Below the pieces are notes generated by a model. The model worked only from the letters and a program-made list of their open reading frames with translations, was not told the origin of the DNA and ran no database searches. DNA of 8,596 nucleotides from JBGSYJ01 sp041750915 (GTDB taxonomy: Bacteria > Acidobacteriota > Thermoanaerobaculia > Gp7-AA8): assembly GCA_041750915.1 (NCBI GenBank), contig JBGSYJ010000314.1, positions 1 to 8,596 on the forward strand, given 5' to 3'. Shown here piece by piece: positions 1-7,015 of this stretch; positions within the stretch are counted from its first letter, which is position 1, and every line of letters starts with the position of its first letter. The position numbers were made by a program, and so were the translations under genes.

Positions 1-3000
1 CGAAACGACTCCCTCATCGCAGACCTCCGGCGCAGTGTCGGGGCGGGAGATTTTTTCGCCCGGCTGGTCGCTCGCCCCCCGGGCGGCGGGGTCGAGGTCA
101 CCGGAACGTCGCTCGAAGCACGCGCGCTCATTCTCGCGACGATTCAGGAAAAGATCGGACGGAAGCTTGCCGTCATCGTTCCAGGCGACGCGGCGCTGCA
201 TGATCTCGAGCAGGCGCTCCGACTTTTTCATCGCGACCCGCAACGGCTCGCCACCTACCCGGCTCCATCGCTCTCTCCGTACCAGGACGTACCAGCGCCG
301 CTTGCGGTGATCCGTGAGGAGATCCGCACGGTGGGAATGTTGGCCACCGGGGAGATCGACGTACTCGTCATTCCCGCGCGTGCTCTCTATCGCCGCCTTC
401 CCGATCCCGGAGAGTTCACCGAAAGGTTGATCGAGTTCAGGGAGGGAATCGAGCTCGACGTACGGCGAGTGCTGCTGCGTCTCGTCGAGAACGGATACGC
501 GCGCACTGATCTGGTGGGCGAAGTCGGTGAATTCGCGTTCCGCGGCGGGATTCTCGATGTCTTTCCGCCGAACGCCGAGCAGCCGCTGAGGATCGAGTTG
601 TTCGGCGACACCATCGAATCGCTTCGCCATTTCGAAGTCGAGACCCAGCGGTCAGAGGCTGCGGTCTCGAGCTTCTCCGCGCAGCCCGCGGCGCTGTTTC
701 CCCTCACGCCGGCACTCCGGGCGAAACTTGCCCGCAGGCTGTCGACGGATTTCAACGATCTTCACTACAGGCGTGACCTGGCCGAGAAGATCGAACGCCT
801 CTCCGAGCATGACAACTTTCCCGGGATCGAGAACTTCCTTCCCGTCGCGGCGGACGGCGTCAGCTTCGAGACCTATCTTGCATCGGGCGAATGGACCCTC
901 GCCGTCGTCGAACCTGACGAGGTGCTCACCTCGATCGAGAAATACGAGACGCTCCTCCGTTCAGAATACGACGCGACGGCGAACAAGGGAAAAGCGGTGT
1001 ACGCTCCTGATGAACTCCTCGTTCCCGCCGCAACCATTCACACATTTCTCGCATCCTCGCGGATCACGCTCAGCTCCCTTCACCTCGAGCGCCTGCCGGA
1101 ACGCAACGAATCCGGAACGGAATGGACGTCGCTCCGAGTCCAGACTCCGGTCGCCGAAAGTTACGTGAACCGGCTAGCCGATCTCGGTCAGACGCTCGAG
1201 AAAAGGCGTAAGGATGGGCGCCGCCAGGTCGTGTTCGCCTCGACGAAGGGCGGCAAAGAAAAGATCGAGCGGATCTTCAGAGAGTTCAACATCCCGTTCG
1301 AGGATGAGCCTGTCGTACTCGGGCCCGATGTAGCGGTCACCCACGGCAATCTCGCACAAGGTTTCAATTTCGACGAGATCGGTCTCTCGATCATCTCCGA
1401 GTGGGACCTGTTCGAGCAGCCGTCGAGCAGCCGCATCACTCCGCGCAAGCGAAGCACCGAAGCCTTCCAGACGGATCTGCGCGACCTGAAGTCCGGCGAC
1501 TTCATTGTGCATGTCGATCATGGAGTCGGCCGATTTCTCGGACTCCGGCGCATTCCGTTCGGCGAGACCGAACGCGAAGTCATGGAGCTCGAGTACTCGG
1601 CGCAGGGCAAGCTCCTGCTTCCGATGGAGAATCTGAACCTGATTCAGAAATACTCGGGTGGCGGCGATTCGCAGCCGAAACTCGATCGCCTCGGTGGAAC
1701 GGCCTGGGCGCGCACAAAGGCATCCGTCAGAAAAGCGATGCGCGACATGGCGGACGAATTGATCCGCCTCTACGCCACCCGGCAGATGGTGCAGGGCTTC
1801 GCGTTCAGCAGGGACACACCGTGGCAGTTCGAGTTCGAGGAATCGTTCGAGTTCGATGAGACCGAGGATCAGGTCTCCGCAATCGACGATCTGAAGCACG
1901 ACATGGAATCGCGCAAACCGATGGACCGCCTTCTCTGCGGCGACGTCGGATACGGAAAAACCGAAGTCGCGATGCGCGCAGCATTCAAGGCCGTCATGGA
2001 CGGCAAGCAGGTCGCCATCCTCGCGCCGACGACCATCCTCGCGTATCAGCACTACCGCACGTTCATGCGACGGTTCGCTTCTTTTCCTGTAACCATCGAG
2101 CTGGTCTCGCGCTTCCGGTCAACAAAGGAACAGAAGGCGATCCTCGAGAAGGTTGAACGAGGTGAAGTCGACATCCTGATCGGAACCCATCGAATCCTCT
2201 CGAAGGGTGATTCTTTCAAGGATCTCGGGCTGCTCGTCATCGATGAGGAGCAGCGCTTCGGAGTTGCCCAGAAGGAGCGGCTCAAGCAGTTCAAGAAAGC
2301 GATCGACGTCCTCTCGATGTCGGCAACGCCGATTCCTCGGACGCTTCACATGTCGCTTGCCGGAATTCGCGACATCTCGGTGATCGAGACGCCGCCGAAG
2401 GACCGCCTCGCAATCCAGACCGCGGTGGTTCCCTTCGACGATCAGTTCGTCCGTGAAGCAATCGAGTTCGAGATGGGACGCGGCGGGCAGATCTTCTTCG
2501 TGCACAACCGCGTCGAATCGATCTATCAGATCAAGGAGTACCTCGAGAATCTCGTTCCGGGACTGCGTGTGGTCGTCGGCCACGGGCAGATGGATGAAAA
2601 GGAGCTCGAGCGCTCGATGCTCGCATTCATCGACAGGCAATACGACCTGCTTCTGGCGACGACGATTATCGAGAACGGCATCGATATCCCGGCCGCGAAC
2701 ACGATCCTCATCCATCACGCGGAACGTTTCGGCCTGTCGCAGCTCTACCAGCTTCGCGGAAGAGTAGGCCGCAGCGACCGGCTCGCCTTCTGCTACCTGC
2801 TCGTTCCCTCCTCGCGCGAGCTCACCGGCGACGCGCGCAAGCGCCTTGCGGCAATCCAGGAGTTCTCCGACCTCGGAGCGGGATTCCGCATCGCGGCGCG
2901 TGACCTCGACATCCGCGGATCGGGAAATATCCTCGGCGGCGAACAGTCGGGCCAGATCGCGGCCGTCGGCTTCGAAATGTATACGAAGCTCCTCGAAGAA

Positions 3001-3486
3001 GCCGTCCGGGAGCTCAAGGGCGAGAAGGTCGAAGAAGAAATCGAGACCTCGATGAATCTGGGCCTCGATATCTACATTCCGCCGGATTACATTGCCGACG
3101 AAAACCTGCGAATGGTTTTCTACAAAAAGCTCGCGTCCGCTCGGGACGAAGTGCGCCTCGAATCGATCCGCAACGAGCTCCGCGATCGATTCGGCGCGAT
3201 TCCCTCGGCCGTGGAGAGCCTTCTCCGTTTCATACGGCTCAAACAGTTCGCTCAGGCGCTGGGTGTCGTGTCGATCGTTCGCCAGGGTCAGACTGCTGTG
3301 ATCAAGTTCCACCCTTCGGCAAGGATCGATCCGAATCGCCTCCTCGGGTTTCTCGGCCAGACACCGACGGCAAAGTTCTCGCCCGGAGGCGTCCTGTCGA
3401 TTCAAATCTCCGAGCCTGGTCATTCGAGCATCGAGGTCCTCGAGAACCTTCTCGCGGGAATCGCCATCGAGGAAGAAGCATCGTGA
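1..3486 (+). CDS. mfd: Transcription-repair coupling factor Mfd, N-terminus cut by window edge
   Basis: ATP-driven DNA translocase that removes stalled RNA polymerase from damaged template strands and recruits UvrA for nucleotide excision repair. The frame is open from base 1, giving 1161 visible residues; family members are about 1100-1200, so only a short N-terminus is missing. Visible order: UvrB-like N-terminal module (RGGILDVFPP at residues 181-190), a CarD-like RNA polymerase-interaction domain from about residue 495 (GDFIVHVDHGVGRFLGL), then a RecG-like SF2 motor. Motor motifs are Walker A GDVGYGKTE (647-655), DEEQ box (748-751), SATP (774-777), TTIIENGIDIP (887-897) and motif VI QLRGRVGR (917-924). 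The GSGNILGGEQSG segment near 973 is the translocation motif region, followed by a C-terminal D7-like domain. The GTG at 307 is internal: coding similarity continues upstream of it. The stop overlaps the next gene by 4 bp. Identification is secure. Confidence 0.97.
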   Translation, partial: RNDSLIADLRRSVGAGDFFARLVARPPGGGVEVTGTSLEARALILATIQEKIGRKLAVIVPGDAALHDLEQALRLFHRDPQRLATYPAPSLSPYQDVPAPLAVIREEIRTVGMLATGEIDVLVIPARALYRRLPDPGEFTERLIEFREGIELDVRRVLLRLVENGYARTDLVGEVGEFAFRGGILDVFPPNAEQPLRIELFGDTIESLRHFEVETQRSEAAVSSFSAQPAALFPLTPALRAKLARRLSTDFNDLHYRRDLAEKIERLSEHDNFPGIENFLPVAADGVSFETYLASGEWTLAVVEPDEVLTSIEKYETLLRSEYDATANKGKAVYAPDELLVPAATIHTFLASSRITLSSLHLERLPERNESGTEWTSLRVQTPVAESYVNRLADLGQTLEKRRKDGRRQVVFASTKGGKEKIERIFREFNIPFEDEPVVLGPDVAVTHGNLAQGFNFDEIGLSIISEWDLFEQPSSSRITPRKRSTEAFQTDLRDLKSGDFIVHVDHGVGRFLGLRRIPFGETEREVMELEYSAQGKLLLPMENLNLIQKYSGGGDSQPKLDRLGGTAWARTKASVRKAMRDMADELIRLYATRQMVQGFAFSRDTPWQFEFEESFEFDETEDQVSAIDDLKHDMESRKPMDRLLCGDVGYGKTEVAMRAAFKAVMDGKQVAILAPTTILAYQHYRTFMRRFASFPVTIELVSRFRSTKEQKAILEKVERGEVDILIGTHRILSKGDSFKDLGLLVIDEEQRFGVAQKERLKQFKKAIDVLSMSATPIPRTLHMSLAGIRDISVIETPPKDRLAIQTAVVPFDDQFVREAIEFEMGRGGQIFFVHNRVESIYQIKEYLENLVPGLRVVVGHGQMDEKELERSMLAFIDRQYDLLLATTIIENGIDIPAANTILIHHAERFGLSQLYQLRGRVGRSDRLAFCYLLVPSSRELTGDARKRLAAIQEFSDLGAGFRIAARDLDIRGSGNILGGEQSGQIAAVGFEMYTKLLEEAVRELKGEKVEEEIETSMNLGLDIYIPPDYIADENLRMVFYKKLASARDEVRLESIRNELRDRFGAIPSAVESLLRFIRLKQFAQALGVVSIVRQGQTAVIKFHPSARIDPNRLLGFLGQTPTAKFSPGGVLSIQISEPGHSSIEVLENLLAGIAIEEEAS
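3469..3473 (+). promoter_or_regulatory. Ribosome binding site deciding the GTG start at 3483
   Basis: GAGGA lies inside the last codons of mfd, 9 bases before GTG 3483. It supports the GTG over the in-frame ATGs at 3504 and 3519, which lack a comparable site. Start and stop share GTGA, so translation is probably coupled to mfd. Confidence 0.65.
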
Positions 3487-4424
3487 AAGGCAACTCGCAT
3501 AGAATGGCGTTGCTGCCGATGTCCGCCAGACCAATCCTCACTCTCCTGCTCGCGATGGGCCTGCTCATCGCCGGAGGAGCGTGCGCCAAGAAGGAGGGGG
3601 TCCCTCCGGAAGTCATCGCGCGCGTGGGCGATCGCTTGATCACGCTGGGCGACTTCAAACACTACCTGAATCGCAACGCGAGCACCGATCTCGTGCAGAT
3701 CGAGCCCGAGGCGGCCAGTGCGCTTCTCGATCAATTCGTGGAAGAGGCTCTCGTCTCCGAATGGGCCGCAGCGAAGGGCCAGGACGTCTCGGCGGAGCAG
3801 GTGGCGGCGGCGGTCCGGAGCGACCCGGGTTCGACGGTGATGGAAAAGCGTGACCAGATGCGGCGGGCCAAGCTCCTGGCAGACATCAGCGCCGCCACTT
3901 CAATGCCGACTGAAGAAGAAGTGCGCGCCTTCTATGCCAGCAATTCCCAGGAGTTCGATCTGGGTGAGCGGGTCCGAGCCCGGCAGATCCTCGTACACGA
4001 CCGAACCCTGGCGAGCAAAATCCATGCGGAGCTGAGTCGTGGCGGTTCGTTCGACGAGCTCTCGAAAGAGCACTCGTCCGCAGCCAACGCAGCGGAAGGC
4101 GGAGATATCGGCTTTCTGGGACGGGGCGAGCTGCCCGGAATGTTCGAAGACGAGCTGTTCCGCCTGCAACCCGGAGAGATCAGCCGCGTCATAGAAACAG
4201 ACTCGAGTTACCACATTTTCCGCGTCGATGACGTCAGGCCCGCGGGAATGCTGGTGCTCGAAAGCGCGGCTCCCCTGATTCAAGCAAGGCTCCGGGAGGA
4301 GGCCCTGGACCGGGAAATGGCGCAGACGATCAGCCTCGCAAGGAAGCAGATTCCGGTGACGGTTCTGACAAAGCGGCTGCCGTTCGCCTACTCCGGGGCT
4401 TTGACCCGAAGCGAAACCGAATAA
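3483..4424 (+). CDS. Exported parvulin-type peptidyl-prolyl cis-trans isomerase, probable lipoprotein (PpiC/SurA-like)
   Basis: Predicted to catalyse proline isomerisation or act as a chaperone on exported proteins outside the cytoplasmic membrane. The 313-residue product has a hydrophobic segment at about 18-33 ending at Cys34 (LIAGGAC, then AKKE). This resembles a lipoprotein signal, but Gly at -3 is not canonical, so a plain signal anchor is possible. An N-terminal SurA-like segment (VIARVGDRLITLGDF, 44-58) is followed by a helical chaperone region. The parvulin domain covers about 163-250: RARQILV at 165-171, GGDIGFLGRGELP at 207-219, and the closing SSYHIFRVDD at 241-250. A C-terminal helix (about 260-290) would pack on the N-domain as in SurA. 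The gene overlaps mfd by 4 bp and precedes surA by 48 bp, suggesting one operon. The substrate cannot be told from sequence. Confidence 0.9.
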   Translation: MKGNSHRMALLPMSARPILTLLLAMGLLIAGGACAKKEGVPPEVIARVGDRLITLGDFKHYLNRNASTDLVQIEPEAASALLDQFVEEALVSEWAAAKGQDVSAEQVAAAVRSDPGSTVMEKRDQMRRAKLLADISAATSMPTEEEVRAFYASNSQEFDLGERVRARQILVHDRTLASKIHAELSRGGSFDELSKEHSSAANAAEGGDIGFLGRGELPGMFEDELFRLQPGEISRVIETDSSYHIFRVDDVRPAGMLVLESAAPLIQARLREEALDREMAQTISLARKQIPVTVLTKRLPFAYSGALTRSETE

Positions 4425-4472
4425 AAACGACCAGGATTTGTTTTCCAGAGCTGTTCTTCGAGGAAAAACACG

Positions 4473-5453
4473 ATGAAAAAATCATTTCTGGCACTTCTGA
4501 CGATTCTCCTGATCACCGGACCGGCCGCTGCTGAGGTCGTCGAGGCCGTAGTCGCGCGGGTCGGCGACCGGATCATCACACGCACCCAGTACCAGAATCG
4601 TCTGCGGCTTGGCCTTCAGGAGATCGAGAACACGGTCGCTCCCGAGTTGCAGGCTGCAAGCAAGGCCGAGTTCGAAAAGGAGCTCATCAACGAGATGCTG
4701 GCCGAGGTCCTGCTCAAGGACCGCGCGGACCGCATGGGTCTGACCGTTACGCCACAGGAAGTCGCTGACGCCGTCGAGCGGCTCAAGAGCCAGTACGGGT
4801 TGAACTCTGACGCTGAGTTCAACGAATCGCTCCGCAGTTCAGGCATGTCGAGATCAGAGATGGAGCTGCGCCTGCGGGATACCCTGCTCACCAACAAAGT
4901 ATTCTCACGTGAACTGAGGGGCCGACAGGAGCTCAGCGATCGTGAGCTTCGCGAACGTTACGAGACTGAGCGGGAGCAATACCGGCTTCCTGAGCGCGCG
5001 CGGCTCCGCGAGATCATTCTCGCCTCGCCCGAAGGCACAGACCCCCAGATCGTCGCCGCGACGGAAGCGCGCGCGCAGGAGATCGCGAATCTCGCCAAAG
5101 GCGGCGCCGAGTTCACGACTCTGGTCACAGAGCACTCGGAATCACCGAGCAAGGATCAGGGAGGAAGCATAGGCGTCGTCGCGAAGGGCGAACTGATCCC
5201 GGCTCTCGACACTGCAGTCTTCGGAAGCCCTGGAAACACGATCGTAGGACCGGTTCGCACACATGTCGGCTTCCACATCGTGGCGGTCGATGAGCGCCTT
5301 CCCTCCGAAGTCCCCTCATTCGACACCGTCAAGGAACGCCTCCGTACCGAAGCCAGCGAAGAGACTTTCCAGCGGGACTACAAGGCCTACCTCGAGCGCC
5401 TCCGGAAAGAGGCATACGTGCAGATTAATGAGGGGCAGATACCGAGAGGATAG
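4473..5453 (+). CDS. surA: SurA-like periplasmic chaperone / peptidyl-prolyl isomerase
   Basis: In Gram-negative bacteria SurA escorts unfolded outer-membrane beta-barrel proteins across the periplasm; this gene is assigned to that role by domain order. The 326-residue product has a clear Sec signal peptide (MKKS, hydrophobic 5-16, probable cleavage after AAA20). A SurA N-domain follows (VVARVGDRIITRTQYQNRL, about 26-44, helices to about 145). One parvulin domain spans about 176-275: RLREIILASPEG, GGSIGVVAKGELIP at 230-243, and closing HVGFHIVAVDE at 264-274. A C-terminal helix (about 284-315) ends the protein. It has one PPIase domain, whereas E. coli SurA has two. The start is fixed by GAGGA at 4460-4464, 8 bases before ATG. 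It shares the N-domain signature VGDRxIT with the preceding gene, so the pair are tandem paralogues. Its TAG stop abuts a heptamer repeat array. Confidence 0.92.
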   Translation: MKKSFLALLTILLITGPAAAEVVEAVVARVGDRIITRTQYQNRLRLGLQEIENTVAPELQAASKAEFEKELINEMLAEVLLKDRADRMGLTVTPQEVADAVERLKSQYGLNSDAEFNESLRSSGMSRSEMELRLRDTLLTNKVFSRELRGRQELSDRELRERYETEREQYRLPERARLREIILASPEGTDPQIVAATEARAQEIANLAKGGAEFTTLVTEHSESPSKDQGGSIGVVAKGELIPALDTAVFGSPGNTIVGPVRTHVGFHIVAVDERLPSEVPSFDTVKERLRTEASEETFQRDYKAYLERLRKEAYVQINEGQIPRG

Positions 5454-5484
5454 TAGACAGTACACAGTAGACAGTAGACAGTAG
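5452..5484 (+). repeat. Heptamer repeat array, copy 1 (TAGACAG type)
   Basis: Directly after the surA stop lie four 7-bp units: TAGACAG, TACACAG, TAGACAG, TAGACAG (5454-5481), then a partial TAG. The 30 bases 5452-5481 recur exactly, in reverse complement, at 6982-7011, including the variant second unit. The form resembles short tandemly repeated repetitive (STRR) heptamers described in cyanobacteria; function unknown. TAG with a 7-bp period puts stop codons in all three + frames. Confidence 0.9.
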
Positions 5485-5509
5485 CCCGCCCACCCGGGAT
5501 TCCCGACGT

Positions 5510-5555
5510 CCAGCGGCACGGTCGTGAGTCGGTTTTGAACCACGACCAGCGGCAC
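5510..5555 (+). repeat. 10-bp direct repeat enclosing a hairpin in the surA-radC spacer
   Basis: CCAGCGGCAC occurs at 5510-5519 and again at 5546-5555. Between and partly within the copies, GGTCGTG (5520-5526) can pair with CACGACC (5541-5547), a 7-bp stem with a 14-base loop. Just upstream, CGGGA-T-TCCCG (5495-5505) is a perfect palindrome. No T-tract follows, so this is not a standard intrinsic terminator. Confidence 0.5.
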
Positions 5556-5562
5556 ACGATTG

Positions 5563-5591
5563 TTTACTGCCGGTTGGTTCCGAGGTAACAT
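5563..5591 (+). promoter_or_regulatory. Candidate sigma-70 promoter for radC
   Basis: TTTACT (5563-5568) and TAACAT (5586-5591) each match 4 of 6 consensus bases and are separated by 17 bases. This would start transcription about 130 bases before radC. Weak boxes make it only a candidate; an independent radC promoter is plausible because of the long spacer after surA. Confidence 0.3.
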
Positions 5592-5620
5592 CCCGGTCGG
5601 TTCGGTTCCGCATTTTTCCT

Positions 5621-5656
5621 CCTCTGCGCCTGCGCGTTCTGCGCATCGCGTGAAAT
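5621..5656 (+). repeat. Degenerate CTGCGC short repeat in the radC leader
   Basis: CTGCGC occurs three times close together (5624-5629, 5630-5635, 5639-5644), followed by CGCGTGAAAT. It looks like a decayed copy of a short tandem spacer repeat. It lies between the candidate promoter and radC, so it would be in the 5' untranslated region if that promoter is real. Confidence 0.45.
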
Positions 5657-5678
5657 CATGAAAATTGAAGAAAGAAGT

Positions 5679-5700
5679 GGGTGCACGATTGAGTGCATCC
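5679..5700 (+). repeat. Hairpin upstream of radC
   Basis: GGGTGCAC (5679-5686) pairs with GTGCATCC (5693-5700) through 8 base pairs, one of them G-U, around the 6-base loop GATTGA. It lies 31 bases before the radC ATG. It could influence translation or be incidental; no known regulatory family is recognised. Confidence 0.4.
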
Positions 5701-5731
5701 TGGTCGGAATCATTCTGTGTGGGGTGTCACC

Positions 5732-6412
5732 ATGAGTACATCCCTCATCGGTGATCTTCCTGCCGACGAGCGTCCGAGGGAACGCCTGGCCAGGCATGGC
5801 TCTCAGACACTCTCTGATGCCGAGCTTGTCGCCATCCTGATCGGTTCCGGAACTCGAGGCAAAGGCGCAATCCATCTGGCTCGGGAACTGCTCGCCGACG
5901 GACTACGCTCCCTCGCAACGAAGGAGTGGGCTCCCGCCCGCAGAGTCGAGGGCGTGGGCTTCGCTAAATGGGCGCGAATAGCCGCAGCGCTCGAACTGGG
6001 CCGGCGTCTCTCGGCACATTGCGACGGCGACCGTGACCCCGTCCGCGATGCCGAATCACTTGCCAGGCCCTTGATTGCGAGGTACTCACACTTTGTGCAG
6101 GAACGTCTCGGCGCAGTCTTCCTGGACGCGAAAAACAGGATCATCCGCGAGCGCGAGATCTACATCGGAACGCTGAACGCCACCACGGTCTCGACGCGTG
6201 ATGTACTCCGATATGCACTGCAAGACAATGCTGCAGCAGTCATCATCTTTCACAACCATCCATCCGGTGACCCGGCACCTTCGGCCGAAGACATCGTCTT
6301 CACAAGACGAATGGTCGAGGCTGGCCGTCTCGTGGGAGTCGACGTCCTGGATCACCTGATCCTTGGAACCAATCGTTACGTCTCTCTGAAATCGCGGGGA
6401 GGATTCGAATGA
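5732..6412 (+). CDS. radC: RadC-family JAB/MPN metalloprotein
   Basis: The 226-residue product is at the usual RadC length. It opens with the family signature DLPADERPRERLARHG (8-23), has a helix-hairpin-helix-like region (VEGVGFAKWARIAAALELGRR, 72-92), and a C-terminal JAB/MPN domain. The metal-site motif is complete: Glu124, H174-N-H176-P-S-G-D180 and Asp187 (HxH-x10-D). The family was named for a radiation phenotype in E. coli that was later attributed to another gene, so its true function remains uncertain; relatives are often on mobile elements or near DNA-processing genes. ATG 5732 is chosen because family homology begins there. A weak GGTG (5723-5726) precedes it by 5 bases. The frame extends to a GTG at 5693, without similarity. 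The stop overlaps the next gene by 4 bp (ATGA). Confidence 0.94.
   Translation: MSTSLIGDLPADERPRERLARHGSQTLSDAELVAILIGSGTRGKGAIHLARELLADGLRSLATKEWAPARRVEGVGFAKWARIAAALELGRRLSAHCDGDRDPVRDAESLARPLIARYSHFVQERLGAVFLDAKNRIIREREIYIGTLNATTVSTRDVLRYALQDNAAAVIIFHNHPSGDPAPSAEDIVFTRRMVEAGRLVGVDVLDHLILGTNRYVSLKSRGGFE
6398..6403 (+). promoter_or_regulatory. Ribosome binding site for the ATG at 6409
   Basis: GGAGGA lies in the last radC codons, 5 bases before ATG 6409. It supports translation from the overlapping ATGA start, and so of the odd N-terminal extension. It also encodes Gly-Gly of RadC, so chance is possible. Confidence 0.5.
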
Positions 6413-6903
6413 CTGACCACCCGCAGTCTCACAAAGTGACTCGCTCGAATGAACCGGTGAACGATCCTCCCATCCTCCCATGCAGAGCGCCAGACCCTCT
6501 CGATACCCGACTTCGACTAAATGATTCCAGCCGGAAGTCGCGCTTATTCTCTGACACAACTGTGTGGCAGAAAGCGCACTCCTGGGTGCTCGGCGTCTAT
6601 CGGACAAGTCGCGACTTCCCGAGTGAGGAAATGTTTGGCCTCACCGCACAGCTTCGACGGGCCGCGGTCTCAGTCCCGGGAAATTTCGCAGAAGGATTCA
6701 AACGAAGGACCCTCCCGGACAAATTGAAGTTTTTCACAGTCGCGCAGGCGTCTCTGGAAGAGTGCCGCTACTATCTGATTCTCGCCCGCGATCTCCATTA
6801 CGCTGACACCACTGGACTGACTGCTTCGCTGGACGAAGTGGCCAAATTGCTCGCCGCGTATACGAAGGCAGTTTCCCTTCAGCTTGAAAGGAACAAGAGG
6901 TAG
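6409..6903 (+). CDS. Four-helix-bundle protein, S23/IVP family (23S rRNA intervening-sequence protein type)
   Basis: Residues about 47-160 of the 164-residue product match the S23/IVP four-helix-bundle family: TVWQKAHSW at 51-59, an aromatic-rich turn FPSEEMFGL (70-78), the signature QLRRAAVSVPGNFAEGFKRR (81-100), then LEECRYYLILARDL (116-129). Relatives are encoded in insertions of 23S rRNA genes, as Avd-like partners in diversity-generating retroelements, and very often as isolated genes of unknown role. No 23S rRNA, reverse transcriptase or variable-repeat pair is visible here. Family members are usually about 115-130 residues. Residues 1-46 are extra, proline- and polar-rich and without recognisable similarity; the DNA contains ATCCTCCC twice in tandem (6464-6479). 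They may be read-through of a former spacer or a wrong start, though the ATGA overlap and good ribosome binding site favour 6409. Confidence 0.85.
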   Translation: MTDHPQSHKVTRSNEPVNDPPILPCRAPDPLDTRLRLNDSSRKSRLFSDTTVWQKAHSWVLGVYRTSRDFPSEEMFGLTAQLRRAAVSVPGNFAEGFKRRTLPDKLKFFTVAQASLEECRYYLILARDLHYADTTGLTASLDEVAKLLAAYTKAVSLQLERNKR

Positions 6904-6925
6904 CCCCAATGGAGGCACAAAGACG

Positions 6926-6976
6926 AAAAAGACTCCCCAGCCTCTCTGAGGCATCCCGTTATCACGGGGCAGGGAG
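6926..6976 (-). terminator. Probable intrinsic terminator of ilvE
   Basis: Read on the - strand after the ilvE stop: CTCCC (6976-6972) pairs with GGGAG (6937-6933). The outer stem encloses two small hairpins, CCCGT-GATA-ACGGG (6955-6968) and GCCTC-AGA-GAGGC (6940-6952), and is followed at once by TCTTTTT (6932-6926). The branched structure is unusual but its position, 17-67 bases past the stop, fits. No matching T-tract occurs on the + strand for the upstream S23-type gene. Confidence 0.5.
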
Positions 6977-6981
6977 GGCTT

Positions 6982-7015
6982 CTGTCTACTGTCTACTGTG
7001 TACTGTCTACTGTCA
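6982..7015 (-). repeat. Heptamer repeat array, copy 2 (inverted relative to copy 1)
   Basis: On the - strand the units run TGACAG (partial, 7015-7010), TAGACAG, TACACAG, TAGACAG, TAGACAG (to 6982). Bases 6982-7011 are the exact reverse complement of 5452-5481, with the variant TACACAG in the same place. This copy overlaps the 3' end of ilvE and supplies its last residues and TAG stop. Confidence 0.9.

Noticed and set aside
35..310. 91-residue + frame at the left edge
   Set aside because: It is out of frame with Mfd, whose coding frame is open from base 1 and reads as Mfd-like sequence.
1174..2052. 292-residue open frame on the - strand
   Set aside because: Antisense to the CarD-like and motor regions of mfd; no motif or ribosome binding site supports it.
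2119..3534. 471-residue open frame on the - strand
   Set aside because: It lies antisense to the 3' end of mfd and the start of the PPIase gene. The composition is Arg/Asp/Glu/Leu-rich with no recognisable motif, as expected from antisense reading of high-GC codons; the + strand frame has unmistakable Mfd motifs.
5452..5484. CRISPR-like array at the heptamer repeats
   Set aside because: The units are 7 bp and contiguous, without spacers, and no cas genes are present.
5592..5617. Intrinsic terminator after surA ending in the T-run at 5613-5617
   Set aside because: No convincing GC-rich stem ends directly before the T-run.
6409..6903. Diversity-generating retroelement accessory gene (Avd-like)
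   Set aside because: No reverse transcriptase and no template/variable repeat pair were found; only the shared four-helix fold is visible.
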